A stretch of 64,000 nt of DNA, taken from Hyphomicrobiales bacterium. GTDB taxonomy: Bacteria; Pseudomonadota; Alphaproteobacteria; Rhizobiales; JACESI01. Where the stretch lies: positions 111,386 through 175,385 of the forward strand of contig JBDWKL010000016.1 of NCBI GenBank assembly GCA_039973685.1, written 5' to 3'. This document shows positions 8,244-18,293 of the stretch, piece by piece. Under the pieces are notes generated by a model that saw only the letters and a list, made by a program, of their open reading frames with translations, did no database searches and was not told where the DNA came from. Each line of letters starts with the position of its first letter. Position 1 is the stretch's first letter. Both the position numbers and the translations under genes were made by a program.

Positions 8244-10859
8244 CTACACAACAACATTGATAATGCGTTTTGGTACAATAATCAATTTCTTAGGTGTTCC
8301 ACCATTCAAAGCATTTTGTACAGCTTCAAGTTTCATTAACGCCTCTTCGATTGTTTTTTGATCCGCGTCAGCAGCAATCGTCAATTCCGCTCGTTTTTTA
8401 CCGTTGATTTGTACCGGCATAAGAATTTCATTCTCAACCAAGAGCGCGGGATCGAAAACAGGCCAGTCAGTGTCGGAAAGGCTGGTTTCGTTGCCAAGCA
8501 TTATCCAACACTCTTCGGCCAAATGTGGGATCATCGGATTAATCAAAATCGCGAGGTAAGCTAAAGCTTCAGCGAAAACAGCTTTGACGCTGTCATCGGT
8601 TTTATCGTTGAGTTTGACCTTGGCCATGAAATTTACAAGTTCATAAACGCGAGCAACCGCACGGTTGAACCCGAGTTTCTCGATGTCTTGTTCGATCAAG
8701 GAAACTGTCTTGTGGGTTAGCTTCCGTAATTCGAGTGCCTGTCCTTCGATCGTTGAAGGTATATCTGCGTTTGCATCGAAGCCTAGAGATTTGAATTCCG
8801 CAAACAGGCGGTAAATACGCTGCACAAACCGGAATGCCCCATCGGCGCCCGCTGCAGTCCATTCGAGATCCCGTTCTGGTGGCGTGTCAGACAACATGAA
8901 CCAACGGGCGGTATCGGCGCCGTATGTCTCTAAAATGTCAGTCGGGTCGACAGTGTTGCGCTTTGATTTTGACATTTTCTCAATGCCGCCAATTTTAACC
9001 TCACTACCACCGTCCAAAAGGAAGGCTTTGCGCGAACCCCCATCTTCTTCAAATCGAAGTTCTGCAGGGCTTATCCATTTACCGTCGCTAGATTTATACG
9101 TTTCGTGAGTCACCATGCCTTGGGTGAACAAACCTTTGAACGGTTCATTCGCATTCAAGTGACCGGCAACACCCATGGCGCGGGCAAAGAATCGTGAATA
9201 GAGCAAATGCAAAATCGCGTGCTCAATGCCACCAATATATTGATCAACTGGAAGCCAATCACTTGCCACTTTTGGCGTGGTTGGTGTGTCTGCCTTCGGA
9301 TCTGTGAAGCGGGCGAAATACCATGACGAATCGACAAATGTATCCATCGTGTCAGTTTCGCGTTTTGCAGGTTTACCGCATGATGGGCAGGCTACATCGC
9401 GCCATGTTGGGTGGCGGTCTAGTGGGTTGCCAGGTTTGTCGAAGTTGATGTCTTCTGGAAGTTCAATCGGAAGGTCAGCTGCTTTTACAGGCACGACACC
9501 ACAATCATCACAATGAACCACCGGAATTGGGCAACCCCAATAGCGCTGACGAGAAATGCCCCAGTCACGCAATCGGAAATTGACCTGACGCAAGCCCTGC
9601 TCGACATCGCCTATTTTGATGTTTTCTAATTTTTCAGCAACTGTGTCTTTAGCTTCTTCTATACCCAAGCCATCTAGGAATTCAGAATTAAACAAGACGC
9701 CATCATCGGTGTTGGCGACTTTATCAATTTCGAATGAAGCAGCGTCTTCACCTTTTGGCAAAACAACTGGCTTAACGGGCAAGCCATAGGTGCGGGCAAA
9801 ATCTAAATCTCGTTGATCGTGGGCAGGACATCCAAAGATTGCACCAGTGCCGTAATCCATCAAGATGAAATTCGCGACATAAATCGGTAGCTCTTCGCCT
9901 TCAACGAGGGGGTGCTTGACCTTAAAGCCTGTCGCGATCCCTTTTTTCTCAGCCGTCTCTAACGCTGCAACACTTGTTCCTAATTTACGGCATTCATCGA
10001 TGAATGCCGCTAGTTCTGGATTGGTTTCAGCTGCTTTAAGTGCAAGCGGATGTTCGGCAGCAACAGCCATAAAGCTTGCGCCGAACAATGTATCAGGGCG
10101 CGTCGTGAATACTTCTAGCGTTTTGTCTTCACTTGGTGCTGCACCTGCAAATTCAAAATGAATGCGTAACCCTTCAGAACGGCCAATCCAGTTTCGTTGC
10201 ATAAGGCGAACTTTTTCAGGCCAACCATCAAGATTGTCCAGTTCATCGAGCAGGTCTTGGCTGAAGTCTGTAATCTTGAAGAACCACTGCGTAAGATTGC
10301 GTTGTTCAACAGGTGCGCCTGAGCGCCAGCCGCAACCGTCGATAACTTGCTCGTTTGCTAGAACGGTTTGATCTACTGGATCCCAATTGACTTTGCTCTC
10401 CTTGCGATAGACGAGGTCTTTATCAAGGAAATCGAGGAACAGCATTTGCTGGCGGTGATAATAGTCTACATCGCATGTGGCAAATTCGCGGGACCAATCA
10501 AGCGATAGACCCATGCTTTTGAGCTGGTCGCGCATGGTCGCGATGTTTTCATAGGTCCACGCTTTTGGATGCGTGTTGTTTTGCATCGCTGCATTTTCTG
10601 CGGGCATGCCAAAGGCGTCCCAGCCCATTGGGTGCAAAACATTGAACCCTTTTGCGCGCTTAAACCGAGCAACCACATCACCCATCGTATAATTGCGCAC
10701 ATGACCCATATGGATGCGGCCTGATGGATAGGGAAACATTTCCAGCACATAATATTTTTCACGCGGATCTTCGTTGTCGGTCTCGAAAATTTTGTTCTCA
10801 GACCAATATGATTGCCAACGTGGTTCAGTTTCGCGGGGATTGTATCGTTCAGTTGCCAT
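8244..10859 (-). CDS. leuS: Leucyl-tRNA synthetase
   Basis: LeuS charges tRNA-Leu. With the ATG at 10859 (protein starting [10 protein letters not shown]) the product has 871 residues, normal for bacterial LeuRS. An upstream in-frame start at 10913 would add an unconserved basic leader and is not preferred. The class I signature HMGH occurs near residue 51 and KMSKS near residue 628. The CP1 editing domain, a zinc-ribbon-like CPSCGKPA segment and the C-terminal anticodon-binding domain are all present. It heads the leuS-lptE-holA operon and diverges from the yggS-type gene at 11009. Confidence 0.96.
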   Translation of the reverse strand: MATERYNPRETEPRWQSYWSENKIFETDNEDPREKYYVLEMFPYPSGRIHMGHVRNYTMGDVVARFKRAKGFNVLHPMGWDAFGMPAENAAMQNNTHPKAWTYENIATMRDQLKSMGLSLDWSREFATCDVDYYHRQQMLFLDFLDKDLVYRKESKVNWDPVDQTVLANEQVIDGCGWRSGAPVEQRNLTQWFFKITDFSQDLLDELDNLDGWPEKVRLMQRNWIGRSEGLRIHFEFAGAAPSEDKTLEVFTTRPDTLFGASFMAVAAEHPLALKAAETNPELAAFIDECRKLGTSVAALETAEKKGIATGFKVKHPLVEGEELPIYVANFILMDYGTGAIFGCPAHDQRDLDFARTYGLPVKPVVLPKGEDAASFEIDKVANTDDGVLFNSEFLDGLGIEEAKDTVAEKLENIKIGDVEQGLRQVNFRLRDWGISRQRYWGCPIPVVHCDDCGVVPVKAADLPIELPEDINFDKPGNPLDRHPTWRDVACPSCGKPAKRETDTMDTFVDSSWYFARFTDPKADTPTTPKVASDWLPVDQYIGGIEHAILHLLYSRFFARAMGVAGHLNANEPFKGLFTQGMVTHETYKSSDGKWISPAELRFEEDGGSRKAFLLDGGSEVKIGGIEKMSKSKRNTVDPTDILETYGADTARWFMLSDTPPERDLEWTAAGADGAFRFVQRIYRLFAEFKSLGFDANADIPSTIEGQALELRKLTHKTVSLIEQDIEKLGFNRAVARVYELVNFMAKVKLNDKTDDSVKAVFAEALAYLAILINPMIPHLAEECWIMLGNETSLSDTDWPVFDPALLVENEILMPVQINGKKRAELTIAADADQKTIEEALMKLEAVQNALNGGTPKKLIIVPKRIINVVV

Positions 10860-11008
10860 TTTAATACGACGTGCTCTTGAAAAAGGTGATTTATTTGTTG
10901 ATGTGACAAACACCAGAATTAACCGCTTTGGTCAACCTTGAAGGGCTTGTTAAGCCTCAGTCTGGTTGGTTTATGATGTTGAAATTGAAGGCCAAAGGAA
11001 TAGGTGAG

Positions 11009-11659
11009 ATGGAAAGCATCGCGACAAGATTGAAAACGATTAAGGATGTGGTTGCAAACGCAGGATCAAGTTCGGATGGTTCCGTGTTAATCGCCGTCTC
11101 AAAAACTTTTGATGCGGAGCATATTCTTCCAGTCCTTGAGGCGGGCCATCGGGTGTTTGGTGAAAACCGTGTTCAAGAAAGTCAGGGGAAGTGGCCGACT
11201 TTAAAAGAAACCTATCCAGACACAGAACTCCATCTTATTGGTCCACTACAATCCAATAAGGCTGCAGATGCTGTAGCGTTGTTTGATGTTATTCATACGA
11301 TCGACCGTGAAAAAATCGCGAAGGCGCTGGCTGCTGAAATGAAAAAACAAGCGCGCCGTTTGCCGGTCTTCATTCAGGTGAATACGGGTTCAGAGCCGCA
11401 AAAGGCGGGGGTGTTACCAGCAGACGCTGATAGTTTCATTGCAAACTGTGTTCAAGAAATAGGCTTGGACGTGATTGGCCTTATGTGTATTCCGCCTTTC
11501 AATGAGGATCCGGTGCCCCATTTTACTCAGTTGCGGAAGTTGGCGGAAAGACATTCGCTCCCTCACCTATCTATGGGCATGTCTTCTGATTTTGAGGTGG
11601 CTTTAACGCACGGTGCGACCCATGTTCGGGTCGGAAGTGCTATATTTGGCGCGCGATGA
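11009..11659 (+). CDS. YggS/PLPBP family pyridoxal-phosphate homeostasis protein
   Basis: Members of this family bind pyridoxal 5'-phosphate in a single TIM-barrel domain and buffer PLP and amino/keto-acid pools; they have no known catalytic activity. The 216-residue product shows the PLP-lysine region (AVSKT, about residue 31), the NRVQES segment, HLIGPLQSNK and the C-terminal VRVGSAIFG phosphate-binding loop. I chose the ATG at 11009, preceded by AAAGGA, over an upstream in-frame GTG whose extra residues are unlike the family. Divergent from leuS. Confidence 0.93.
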   Translation: MESIATRLKTIKDVVANAGSSSDGSVLIAVSKTFDAEHILPVLEAGHRVFGENRVQESQGKWPTLKETYPDTELHLIGPLQSNKAADAVALFDVIHTIDREKIAKALAAEMKKQARRLPVFIQVNTGSEPQKAGVLPADADSFIANCVQEIGLDVIGLMCIPPFNEDPVPHFTQLRKLAERHSLPHLSMGMSSDFEVALTHGATHVRVGSAIFGAR

Positions 11660-11680
11660 TAGGCAAATCGTGTCTCTTTT

Positions 11681-12211
11681 TTACTGCTGGATGACGAACT
11701 TCGTCTCTGTATTTGCCCTTTTTAAGAACTGCTCCATCACAGATTTTTCAACAGCAACACATCCTTCCGTCGGTCTGAAATCTGGATGGGCTAAATGAAA
11801 AAAGATAGCACTCCCGCCGCCGCGTTTGCGGGTGGAAATATTATAGTCCAACACCACCATATAATCGTAAAGATGATCATTTCGGGTCAGAATTTCATGC
11901 GATGTTGGATAGGGTAATTTGACTAACTGATTGTAATTTCTATCAGTTTTACCATCACTCCACCCCATATCAGGTGAAATTGCATGAATGGGAAGCGCTG
12001 TGATCGGTCGCGCTACACGGTCTGGTCGATAGTACACATTGAGCACACCGAAACGACCGATAGGCGTTCCACCATCACCTTCCATTTTGCGGCTTGTCAT
12101 ACCAGAACGTCCAAGAGCACAAGGCGCAATGATTTGACTATTTCCACCCCCCATCACGAAATTGCCACGGGAAAGTGATTTCCAGTTTCTCCGAACAAAC
12201 ACAATGTTCAT
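11681..12211 (-). CDS. L,D-transpeptidase-like (YkuD domain) protein without signal peptide
   Basis: YkuD-domain enzymes cross-link peptidoglycan by 3-3 bonds or attach proteins to it, using a catalytic Cys. In this 176-residue product the signature is clear near the C-terminus: His139, His142, Thr148, Gly150 and Cys151 in an HPDFRPTEGC context. No hydrophobic signal peptide is visible at the N-terminus (MNIVFVRRNWKSL), which is odd for a cell-wall enzyme. Compact YkuD proteins of this type are known in alphaproteobacteria. It converges with the yggS-type gene (21 bp gap) and diverges from cenR. Its exact substrate is unknown. Confidence 0.82.
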   Translation of the reverse strand: MNIVFVRRNWKSLSRGNFVMGGGNSQIIAPCALGRSGMTSRKMEGDGGTPIGRFGVLNVYYRPDRVARPITALPIHAISPDMGWSDGKTDRNYNQLVKLPYPTSHEILTRNDHLYDYMVVLDYNISTRKRGGGSAIFFHLAHPDFRPTEGCVAVEKSVMEQFLKRANTETKFVIQQ

Positions 12212-12339
12212 ATCAGAACCTCATATATCTGTGATGGACCTAGTTTACTGAATGCTCAAAATAGCCATACTAACGCTATCTTGCTGGATTCGAAATTGAA
12301 ACTGAAAACCGAAATGCTTGGCAAAAAAAGGGTACTTTT

Positions 12340-13023
12340 ATGACTGCGCGGAAAATTATAATTGTCGACGATGATGCGGATCTTTGTGAAGCCTTAGTTG
12401 AACAGCTAAGTCTGTATGAAGAGTTTGATATAGAGCATCAAGAAAATGCTACCAAAGGCATAAAAGCAGCCCGTGATGGCCACTGTGATTTGCTTATTAT
12501 GGATGTTGGCTTACCAGACATGGATGGCCGTGAAGCTGTTAAAATTCTCCGCAAGGGTGGTTTTAAAGCACCGATTATCATGTTGACGGGTCACGATACA
12601 GATTCAGACACGATTTTAGGCCTTGAAGCTGGCGCCAATGATTATGTCACCAAGCCATTCCGATTTGCTGTTCTTCTCGCACGTATCCGTGCGCAACTTC
12701 GTCAGCATGAGCAAAGTGAAGATGCAACCTTCACAATTGGGCCCTATGTCTTCCGTCCAAGTGCGAAAGTTCTTTCTGATGAAACGGGTGCGAAAGTTCG
12801 TTTGACGGAAAAAGAGACTTCAATTTTGAAATATCTCTATCGTGTCGGTGATAAGCCGGTTACGCGTGATATCTTGTTGGAAGAGGTTTGGGGTTACAAC
12901 TCAGGTGTTACGACACACACGTTGGAGACACACATTTATCGCTTACGGCAAAAAATCGAGCGTGATCCGTCCAATGCGGAATTGCTTGTGACCGAGAGTG
13001 GTGGTTATAAACTAAACCCATAG
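12340..13023 (+). CDS. cenR: OmpR-family response regulator, CenR-like
   Basis: A cytoplasmic two-component response regulator. The 227-residue product has a receiver domain with the acidic pair near residues 10-12, the phospho-acceptor Asp in LLIMDVGLP (about residue 55), a conserved Thr (MLTG) and Lys (VTKPF), followed by a winged-helix DNA-binding domain (residues about 130-227). The strongly conserved middle segments (GREAVKILRKGGFKAPIIM, GLEAGANDY) match my memory of CenR, the essential envelope regulator of Caulobacter and relatives. No kinase gene is adjacent. The CenR assignment is by recollection of the family, not a search. Confidence 0.8.
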   Translation: MTARKIIIVDDDADLCEALVEQLSLYEEFDIEHQENATKGIKAARDGHCDLLIMDVGLPDMDGREAVKILRKGGFKAPIIMLTGHDTDSDTILGLEAGANDYVTKPFRFAVLLARIRAQLRQHEQSEDATFTIGPYVFRPSAKVLSDETGAKVRLTEKETSILKYLYRVGDKPVTRDILLEEVWGYNSGVTTHTLETHIYRLRQKIERDPSNAELLVTESGGYKLNP

Positions 13024-13082
13024 AATCATTTTATGATGGCTGACTAAATGAGGTTAGCCATCATAAGTTTTGGGGCGGGGCA

Positions 13083-13541
13083 ATGTTGGACGAAAAAATC
13101 GAACGATTAAAATCTGTGCCGCTTTTTGCGGTCTTGGATGATATTGCGCTTCATCATATCGTTTTCAATAGCCATAATTTGACGGCGTCAGATGGGACAA
13201 GCCTTTTTGTAGAGGGCGATGCGGCCAGTGGCGCTATTTTTTTGGAAAGTGGCGAGTTGAGCCTTTTGGCTCGTTCAAAAGGTGAAATGGTTGAACGGGT
13301 GAAGTTGCAGGCTGGTGCCGTGGTTGATCCCTATGCTTTGGTTACCAGTGGCAAGCGCCCCGTTACTGCTAAAGCGGTGGGGGATGTTAAATATCAATTA
13401 TTGGACCGTTCGGTTTTTCGAAAAGTATTAGAAAACTACCCAGGCCATGCAGAGCGCTTGCAAGACTATCTACGTGAAGAAATCAATCGCACCGTGAGCA
13501 CACTTAATGGTGTGGCTGCACGGTTGGATTTCATTCAGTAA
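13083..13541 (+). CDS. Cyclic-nucleotide-binding-domain protein without DNA-binding domain
   Basis: The 152-residue product matches the Crp/cNMP-binding beta-roll (FVEGDAASGAIFLESGELSLL, then a long helix with acidic/basic residues) but ends after the C-helix region, so it lacks the helix-turn-helix of a Crp regulator. It is probably a ligand-binding or protein-interaction module. The canonical phosphate-binding Arg-Ala pair of cAMP receptors is not obvious, so cyclic-nucleotide binding itself is uncertain. It starts 59 bp after cenR on the same strand with a GGGG-rich ribosome-binding site, suggesting a functional link with that regulator. Confidence 0.75.
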   Translation: MLDEKIERLKSVPLFAVLDDIALHHIVFNSHNLTASDGTSLFVEGDAASGAIFLESGELSLLARSKGEMVERVKLQAGAVVDPYALVTSGKRPVTAKAVGDVKYQLLDRSVFRKVLENYPGHAERLQDYLREEINRTVSTLNGVAARLDFIQ

Positions 13542-13565
13542 AAACCCACTAAAAACTCTGGCTTT

Positions 13566-14369
13566 TTAGAATTTGAACTCTGTCACAATTGGTGCGTGGT
13601 CAGATGGACGTTCCCAACCGCGGGCATGTTTTATCACTTTAGTTGAAGCAATCGTTCCATCGAGGGCTTGTGTTGCCCAGATGTGATCGAGCCTACGGCC
13701 TTTGTTGGCGTTTTCCCAATCTTTCGAGCGGTAACTCCACCACGTGAATAATTCTTCCGGTTCCGGAACTAAAAGCCGTTGTGTATCTATCCAATTGCCT
13801 TTTTGACGAATAGCTTCAAGGGCTTCTGTCTCCACAGGCGTGTGGCTTACAACTTTCAAAAGCTTCTTGTGATCCCAAACATCGCTTTCGTAGGGCGCGA
13901 TATTGAGGTCGCCAACCAAAATGGCAGGGCGTTCAGATTCTTCGCCACCAATCCACTGATTCATTTCCGAAACGAATTTCATTTTGTGGTCGAATTTTGG
14001 ATTTTTCTCAATGTCTGCTTCATCCCCACCGGCAGGAACATAGAAGTTATGAACCCGAATGCCAGGGCCAATTTTATAATCGGTTGCTATGTGGCGCGCG
14101 TCACCCATTTCGCAAAAATCACGGGAGAAGCTTTCTGTGAATGGGATGCGAGAAACGGTTGCCACGCCGTGATACCCTTTTTGACCGTGTTTCGCGATAT
14201 AGGGATATCCCATTTTCTTAAATGCAGTCTCTGGAAATTGGTTGTTGTGGCATTTGGTTTCTTGCAAGCACAACACATCTGGATTTTCGGCCTCTAGCAG
14301 TTTCTCCACGAGGTTGATGCGAAGGCGAACAGAATTGATATTCCAGCTGATAATTTTGAAGACTGACAT
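13566..14369 (-). CDS. xthA: Exodeoxyribonuclease III (AP endonuclease)
   Basis: XthA cleaves DNA at abasic sites and has 3'-5' exonuclease activity in base-excision repair. The product (267 residues from the ATG at 14369, starting MSVFKIISWNINSVR) has the endonuclease/exonuclease/phosphatase fold motifs: WNINSVR at the start, the metal-binding Glu in LQETK, the GDLNIAP motif, and the C-terminal RLDHIW and SDHAPI motifs holding the catalytic Asp/His. An upstream in-frame start at 14450 would add 27 unconserved residues and run close to the lolA terminator, so it is not chosen. Confidence 0.94.
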   Translation of the reverse strand: MSVFKIISWNINSVRLRINLVEKLLEAENPDVLCLQETKCHNNQFPETAFKKMGYPYIAKHGQKGYHGVATVSRIPFTESFSRDFCEMGDARHIATDYKIGPGIRVHNFYVPAGGDEADIEKNPKFDHKMKFVSEMNQWIGGEESERPAILVGDLNIAPYESDVWDHKKLLKVVSHTPVETEALEAIRQKGNWIDTQRLLVPEPEELFTWWSYRSKDWENANKGRRLDHIWATQALDGTIASTKVIKHARGWERPSDHAPIVTEFKF

Positions 14370-14452
14370 AGAGGTTTGGTTCCGATCATAGTTTGATCGA
14401 GCATAGCGCAATGATTGGCCAAAGACGATGTGCTGTACCGTGTATCCCAAAC

Positions 14453-14480
14453 AAAAAAGCCGATGCGAGGCACCGGCTTT
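14453..14480 (-). terminator. Intrinsic terminator after lolA
   Basis: On the minus strand an AAAGCCG...CGGCTTT stem (about 10 bp with one mismatch, loop of three) is followed by a run of six T. It sits 23 bp after the lolA stop and upstream of xthA, so it separates the two genes. Confidence 0.75.
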
Positions 14481-14502
14481 AATACATCAATTAGAAGAGG
14501 CT

Positions 14503-15189
14503 TTATTCGCCTGGGTATTTGATTTTAAAGAGGCTGGATTTCAGCTTCGTCCCTTTTTTGGTGTCAAAAATTTGCACCGAGGTATCGAGGCCTTGGGCAT
14601 CTGTGACGATCCATTGTTCTAATTCATAGGTGTCTTTGGTGAAGAAGAGCCGCAATTGGCTTTCATTGAAAGCTTCTGGGTCTTCGATAATCACGACAAT
14701 TGAATTTCCAAGCAGGCCAACATTCTTGATGCCTTTGACCTTATTAAGATTCAATTTGCGACGAAGCAGGTAACGAAGTGGCGTTTTCTTTAGCGGCAGC
14801 AAATCTTGTGTTTCAAGCTTAGTATTGATGACGGCGACACTGCGACCATCGGCAATAATGTCGATTGTAGCGGGCTTGTTATATTTAAAGCGCATCAAGC
14901 CTGGGCGATGCATGAAGAAATTACCTTCGACAGCATTTCCATTAGGGCCGGTTTGTACAAATTTACCGGCCATCGTTTTATAGCCGTTCATCTGTTTGCT
15001 AATGCTTTTAAGAACATTTTTCTGATCTTTGGTCAGCGCAGCATGAGCGCTTGCAGCAAAGATGAACGAAAAGATGAGCACGGAAAGGAAAAGAACGACG
15101 CCAACAACAAAAGCAGAGTTGCGGGTCTCAGCTTTCGCGATCGCGCGTGCTTGGTGCTGTTCTTTATGGTGGTTATGGTTGTGTATCAT
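14503..15189 (-). CDS. lolA: Outer-membrane lipoprotein carrier protein LolA
   Basis: LolA is the periplasmic chaperone that carries lipoproteins from the inner-membrane LolCDE complex to the outer membrane. From the ATG at 15189, which has a GGGAA ribosome-binding site, the product has 228 residues. An unusually long, His-rich hydrophilic leader (about 25 residues) precedes the signal-peptide hydrophobic segment that ends in ASAHA. The mature part (residues about 52-228) shows LolA features such as FVQTGPNG, the MRFKYNKP segment and the beta-rich C-terminus. It lies downstream of ftsK, as in many alphaproteobacteria. An earlier in-frame start at 15222 is possible. Confidence 0.85.
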   Translation of the reverse strand: MIHNHNHHKEQHQARAIAKAETRNSAFVVGVVLFLSVLIFSFIFAASAHAALTKDQKNVLKSISKQMNGYKTMAGKFVQTGPNGNAVEGNFFMHRPGLMRFKYNKPATIDIIADGRSVAVINTKLETQDLLPLKKTPLRYLLRRKLNLNKVKGIKNVGLLGNSIVVIIEDPEAFNESQLRLFFTKDTYELEQWIVTDAQGLDTSVQIFDTKKGTKLKSSLFKIKYPGE

Positions 15190-15360
15190 TAATAGAATTT
15201 CCCACATTCGTAGATGCTGCAAATAAAGTGGTAAAAAGAGGCGAAAGTCTGTTGAACGGACGCTTTTCTCTTAAACCACTCAGTCTGACTGCGGTATGAA
15301 TGACAGATTCGTGCCATTGCGACAGCAGTTACTCATATACAAAAGAGCAAATTCTTTGCT

Positions 15361-18126
15361 TTATTCTCTAAAAGCGAAGTCTTCATCGGGATCACTACCG
15401 ACTAAAATCTCGCGTTTACCGGCGTGATTGGCTGGGCCTACCACACCTTCTTCTTCCATGCGCTCAATAATTGAGGCAGCCCGGTTATACCCGATACCGA
15501 GACGGCGTTGGATGTAACTGGTTGATGCTTTCTTGTCTCGAAGAACAACAGCAACCGCTTTATCGTAAGGGTCATCGCTGTCAACGTTGCCGCCAGTTTC
15601 TCCACCAGCACTCGCATCGCCTTCTTCTTCATCGACTTCTTCTGTTACAGCACCCACATATTGCGGAATGCCTTGATCTTTAAGATGCATAACAACATCT
15701 TCAACTTCTGAATCATCCACAAACGGTCCATGCACACGCTGTGTGCGTCCGCCGGCTGCCATGTAGAGCATGTCACCCATGCCAAGCAGTTGTTCCGCGC
15801 CTTGTTCGCCGAGAATCGTACGGCTGTCAATTTTCGATGTAACTTGGAATGAAATCCGCGTTGGGAAGTTGGCTTTGATTGTACCTGTGATCACATCAAC
15901 AGATGGACGCTGGGTTGCCATGATAACATGAATGCCAGCAGCACGTGCCATTTGGGCCAAGCGCTGGATGGCGCCTTCAATATCTTTACCGGCAACCATC
16001 ATAAGGTCAGCCATCTCATCGATAATCACCACGATGAATGGTAATGGCGCAAGATCGAGCTCTTCGCGCTCATAAATTGCCTCACCAGTTTCTTGGTCAT
16101 AGCCTGTTTGAATTGTACGAACGATCGGTTCGTTTTTCTCGGCTGCTTGTTTTACGCGGGTGTTGAAACCATCAATATTTCGAACGCCAACTTTAGACAT
16201 CTTGCGATAACGATCTTCCATCTCCCGCACGGTCCATTTAAGGGCAACCACGGCTTTTTTCGGATCTGTCACCACGGGTGTCAGAAGATGCGGGATGCCG
16301 TCATAAACGGATAGCTCCAGCATTTTTGGATCGATCATGATCATTTTGCATTGTTCCGGTGTCATCCGGAACAAGAGCGAGAGGATCATGGTATTAATGG
16401 CGACGGATTTACCTGAACCGGTGGTACCAGCAACAAGTAAGTGAGGCATTTTAGCAAGGTCAGCGATTACGCCTTCACCGCCAATGGTTTTACCAAGGCA
16501 AATGGGAAGTTTACCCTTGTTCGTTTCAAAGGTCTTAGAGGCAATGCTTTCACGCAGATAAATGGTTTCACGTTTGGCATTTGGTAGTTCGATACCAATC
16601 GCGTTTTTACCTGGGATCACTGCAACCCGCGCGGCGATGGCACTCATTGAACGGGCAATATCATCCGCAAGGCCGATCACACGGGAAGATTTGATGCCTG
16701 GTGCTGGTTCTAGTTCGTAAAGAGTTACAACAGGGCCTGGGCGAACGTGAACAATTTCACCTTTAATGCCGAAGTCTTCGAGCACACCTTCGAGCAATTG
16801 TGCATTTTCAGCCAAGGCATCATTTGAAAGTGCGTGTTCGCCGCGGTTAGCAGGTGCTTCTGATAGGAGATGAAGTGGCGGCAATTCAAATTCTGACGGA
16901 TCTTTGAATGTCGGCAATGGCTGCTGTGCTTCGGTCATCGCACGACGGCTTGGTTTTGCCGGAGGTGTTGGTTGTGCGACCCTTAGACTAGTTGGTGCAG
17001 CTGGCGCTACTGTTGGTGTTGGTTGGCGTTCAACAGTTGCGCGAGGCGCGGTTATATCCGTTGGATATTGCTCTGCTTCAACAAACTCAGGCGTCGGTTG
17101 TGCGGGTGGCTGCGGTACCTGCTGAGGCGCCAATTGAGGCGCAGGTTCTGGCTGCAATGAAACAACGGGTTCTGGGTGTTGTTCCAACATGCTAGGGTCT
17201 GGTTCTGGCTGTAAATATTCCCCTAGTCCATCATTTTCTGTGGGCTCGTCAATCAACTTCTTTTTAAAGTTGATCAGCGTTTGCACTGCACTTGCAAAGC
17301 CTGTTTTTCGACCGACAGCACCTTCCATCGTCAAATCATGCTGTGGAACTGGTTCGCGCAAAATTTGGACGCGCTTTGAAGAGGTGAGGTTTTTAAGCTT
17401 GGCTTTGGTTGAATATCCCAAATGAGCCGCCGCGCCTAACGCTGTTGGCAATAACCAACCTTCGCGGGCTTCTTCTTCTGAGTCTTGCTTTGCCTCTCCA
17501 CCAATAAGGGGACGACGGGTCGCAGATGCAGACATCTCATCTTCAATATCTGCTGTATTATTCGCAAAAACGAATTTCGCCAAAAATGGCAATGGTGCTG
17601 CAAGTAGGAGTGCGACCAAGAACGCAAAAACACCGCCGAAGCTATCACCCAATATAAAGATAGGAAAAGCGATGATGCCATTTCCTATAAGGCCGCCTAG
17701 ACCGGTTGGAAGAGGCCAACTCGATGGGACCGGCATACAAGCGGCGATGGCGCAAGAAAGAATGACGATGCCGAGGAACCCTAGGATTTGAGCAGCGCCT
17801 ACATAGTCAGTTTTAAAACGGAAAATCTTCCATCCCCAAATTGCGGGTAACAGAACAAGAATGGATGCGGTGAAGCCGAAGAATTGCACCAAGAGATCTG
17901 AAATCGCAGCTCCGGGGAAACCAAGCCAGTTTGAAACGGCACGGTCTGTCGCATTGGTAAGACTTGGATCTTCAACATTCCATGTTGCAAGCGCCAAGCA
18001 AGCAGCAAGGCTTGCTACGATAATACCAAGTCCAACTAACCGATTTTTTGTCCGGTTTAAGAAAGGTCCCTCACCACGATCTTCGTCATCAATCCCGTGA
18101 AAATCCGCCGTGTCTGTCATGCTCAT
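15361..18126 (-). CDS. ftsK: DNA translocase FtsK
   Basis: FtsK couples chromosome-dimer resolution and terminus segregation to septation. The 921-residue product has four or more N-terminal transmembrane helices (about residues 28-200), a Pro/Gln-rich linker (about 290-410), and a C-terminal RecA-like motor with Walker A (GTTGSGKS, near residue 565) and Walker B ([10 protein letters not shown]). It ends in the winged-helix gamma domain that reads KOPS sequences. Length and layout are normal for alphaproteobacterial FtsK. lolA follows 170 bp downstream on the same strand. Confidence 0.96.
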   Translation of the reverse strand: MSMTDTADFHGIDDEDRGEGPFLNRTKNRLVGLGIIVASLAACLALATWNVEDPSLTNATDRAVSNWLGFPGAAISDLLVQFFGFTASILVLLPAIWGWKIFRFKTDYVGAAQILGFLGIVILSCAIAACMPVPSSWPLPTGLGGLIGNGIIAFPIFILGDSFGGVFAFLVALLLAAPLPFLAKFVFANNTADIEDEMSASATRRPLIGGEAKQDSEEEAREGWLLPTALGAAAHLGYSTKAKLKNLTSSKRVQILREPVPQHDLTMEGAVGRKTGFASAVQTLINFKKKLIDEPTENDGLGEYLQPEPDPSMLEQHPEPVVSLQPEPAPQLAPQQVPQPPAQPTPEFVEAEQYPTDITAPRATVERQPTPTVAPAAPTSLRVAQPTPPAKPSRRAMTEAQQPLPTFKDPSEFELPPLHLLSEAPANRGEHALSNDALAENAQLLEGVLEDFGIKGEIVHVRPGPVVTLYELEPAPGIKSSRVIGLADDIARSMSAIAARVAVIPGKNAIGIELPNAKRETIYLRESIASKTFETNKGKLPICLGKTIGGEGVIADLAKMPHLLVAGTTGSGKSVAINTMILSLLFRMTPEQCKMIMIDPKMLELSVYDGIPHLLTPVVTDPKKAVVALKWTVREMEDRYRKMSKVGVRNIDGFNTRVKQAAEKNEPIVRTIQTGYDQETGEAIYEREELDLAPLPFIVVIIDEMADLMMVAGKDIEGAIQRLAQMARAAGIHVIMATQRPSVDVITGTIKANFPTRISFQVTSKIDSRTILGEQGAEQLLGMGDMLYMAAGGRTQRVHGPFVDDSEVEDVVMHLKDQGIPQYVGAVTEEVDEEEGDASAGGETGGNVDSDDPYDKAVAVVLRDKKASTSYIQRRLGIGYNRAASIIERMEEEGVVGPANHAGKREILVGSDPDEDFAFRE

Positions 18127-18206
18127 GTCTCTACTAAACGCGTCTTATAGAGAATCAGTTTATAACGAGCAGGTTAAGCCCGCATTAACCACGCAGAATT
18201 CAAGAC

Positions 18207-18235
18207 AAAAAAAACCCGGTTCGTAAACCGGGTTT
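18207..18235 (-). terminator. Intrinsic terminator after amtB
   Basis: A perfect 10-bp stem (AAACCCGGTT / AACCGGGTTT, loop of four) is followed on the minus strand by a run of eight T. It lies about 60 bp beyond the amtB stop and insulates ftsK. Confidence 0.9.
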
Positions 18236-18293
18236 AAGTTACTCAGGTTGAGCAGTAAATTAGGAACTTGTGCCCAATTTACTGCGCAGGGAC

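Noticed and set aside
13779..14297. 172-codon ORF antisense to xthA
   Set aside because: Fully covered by the conserved xthA coding sequence; composition is that of a complementary-frame shadow.
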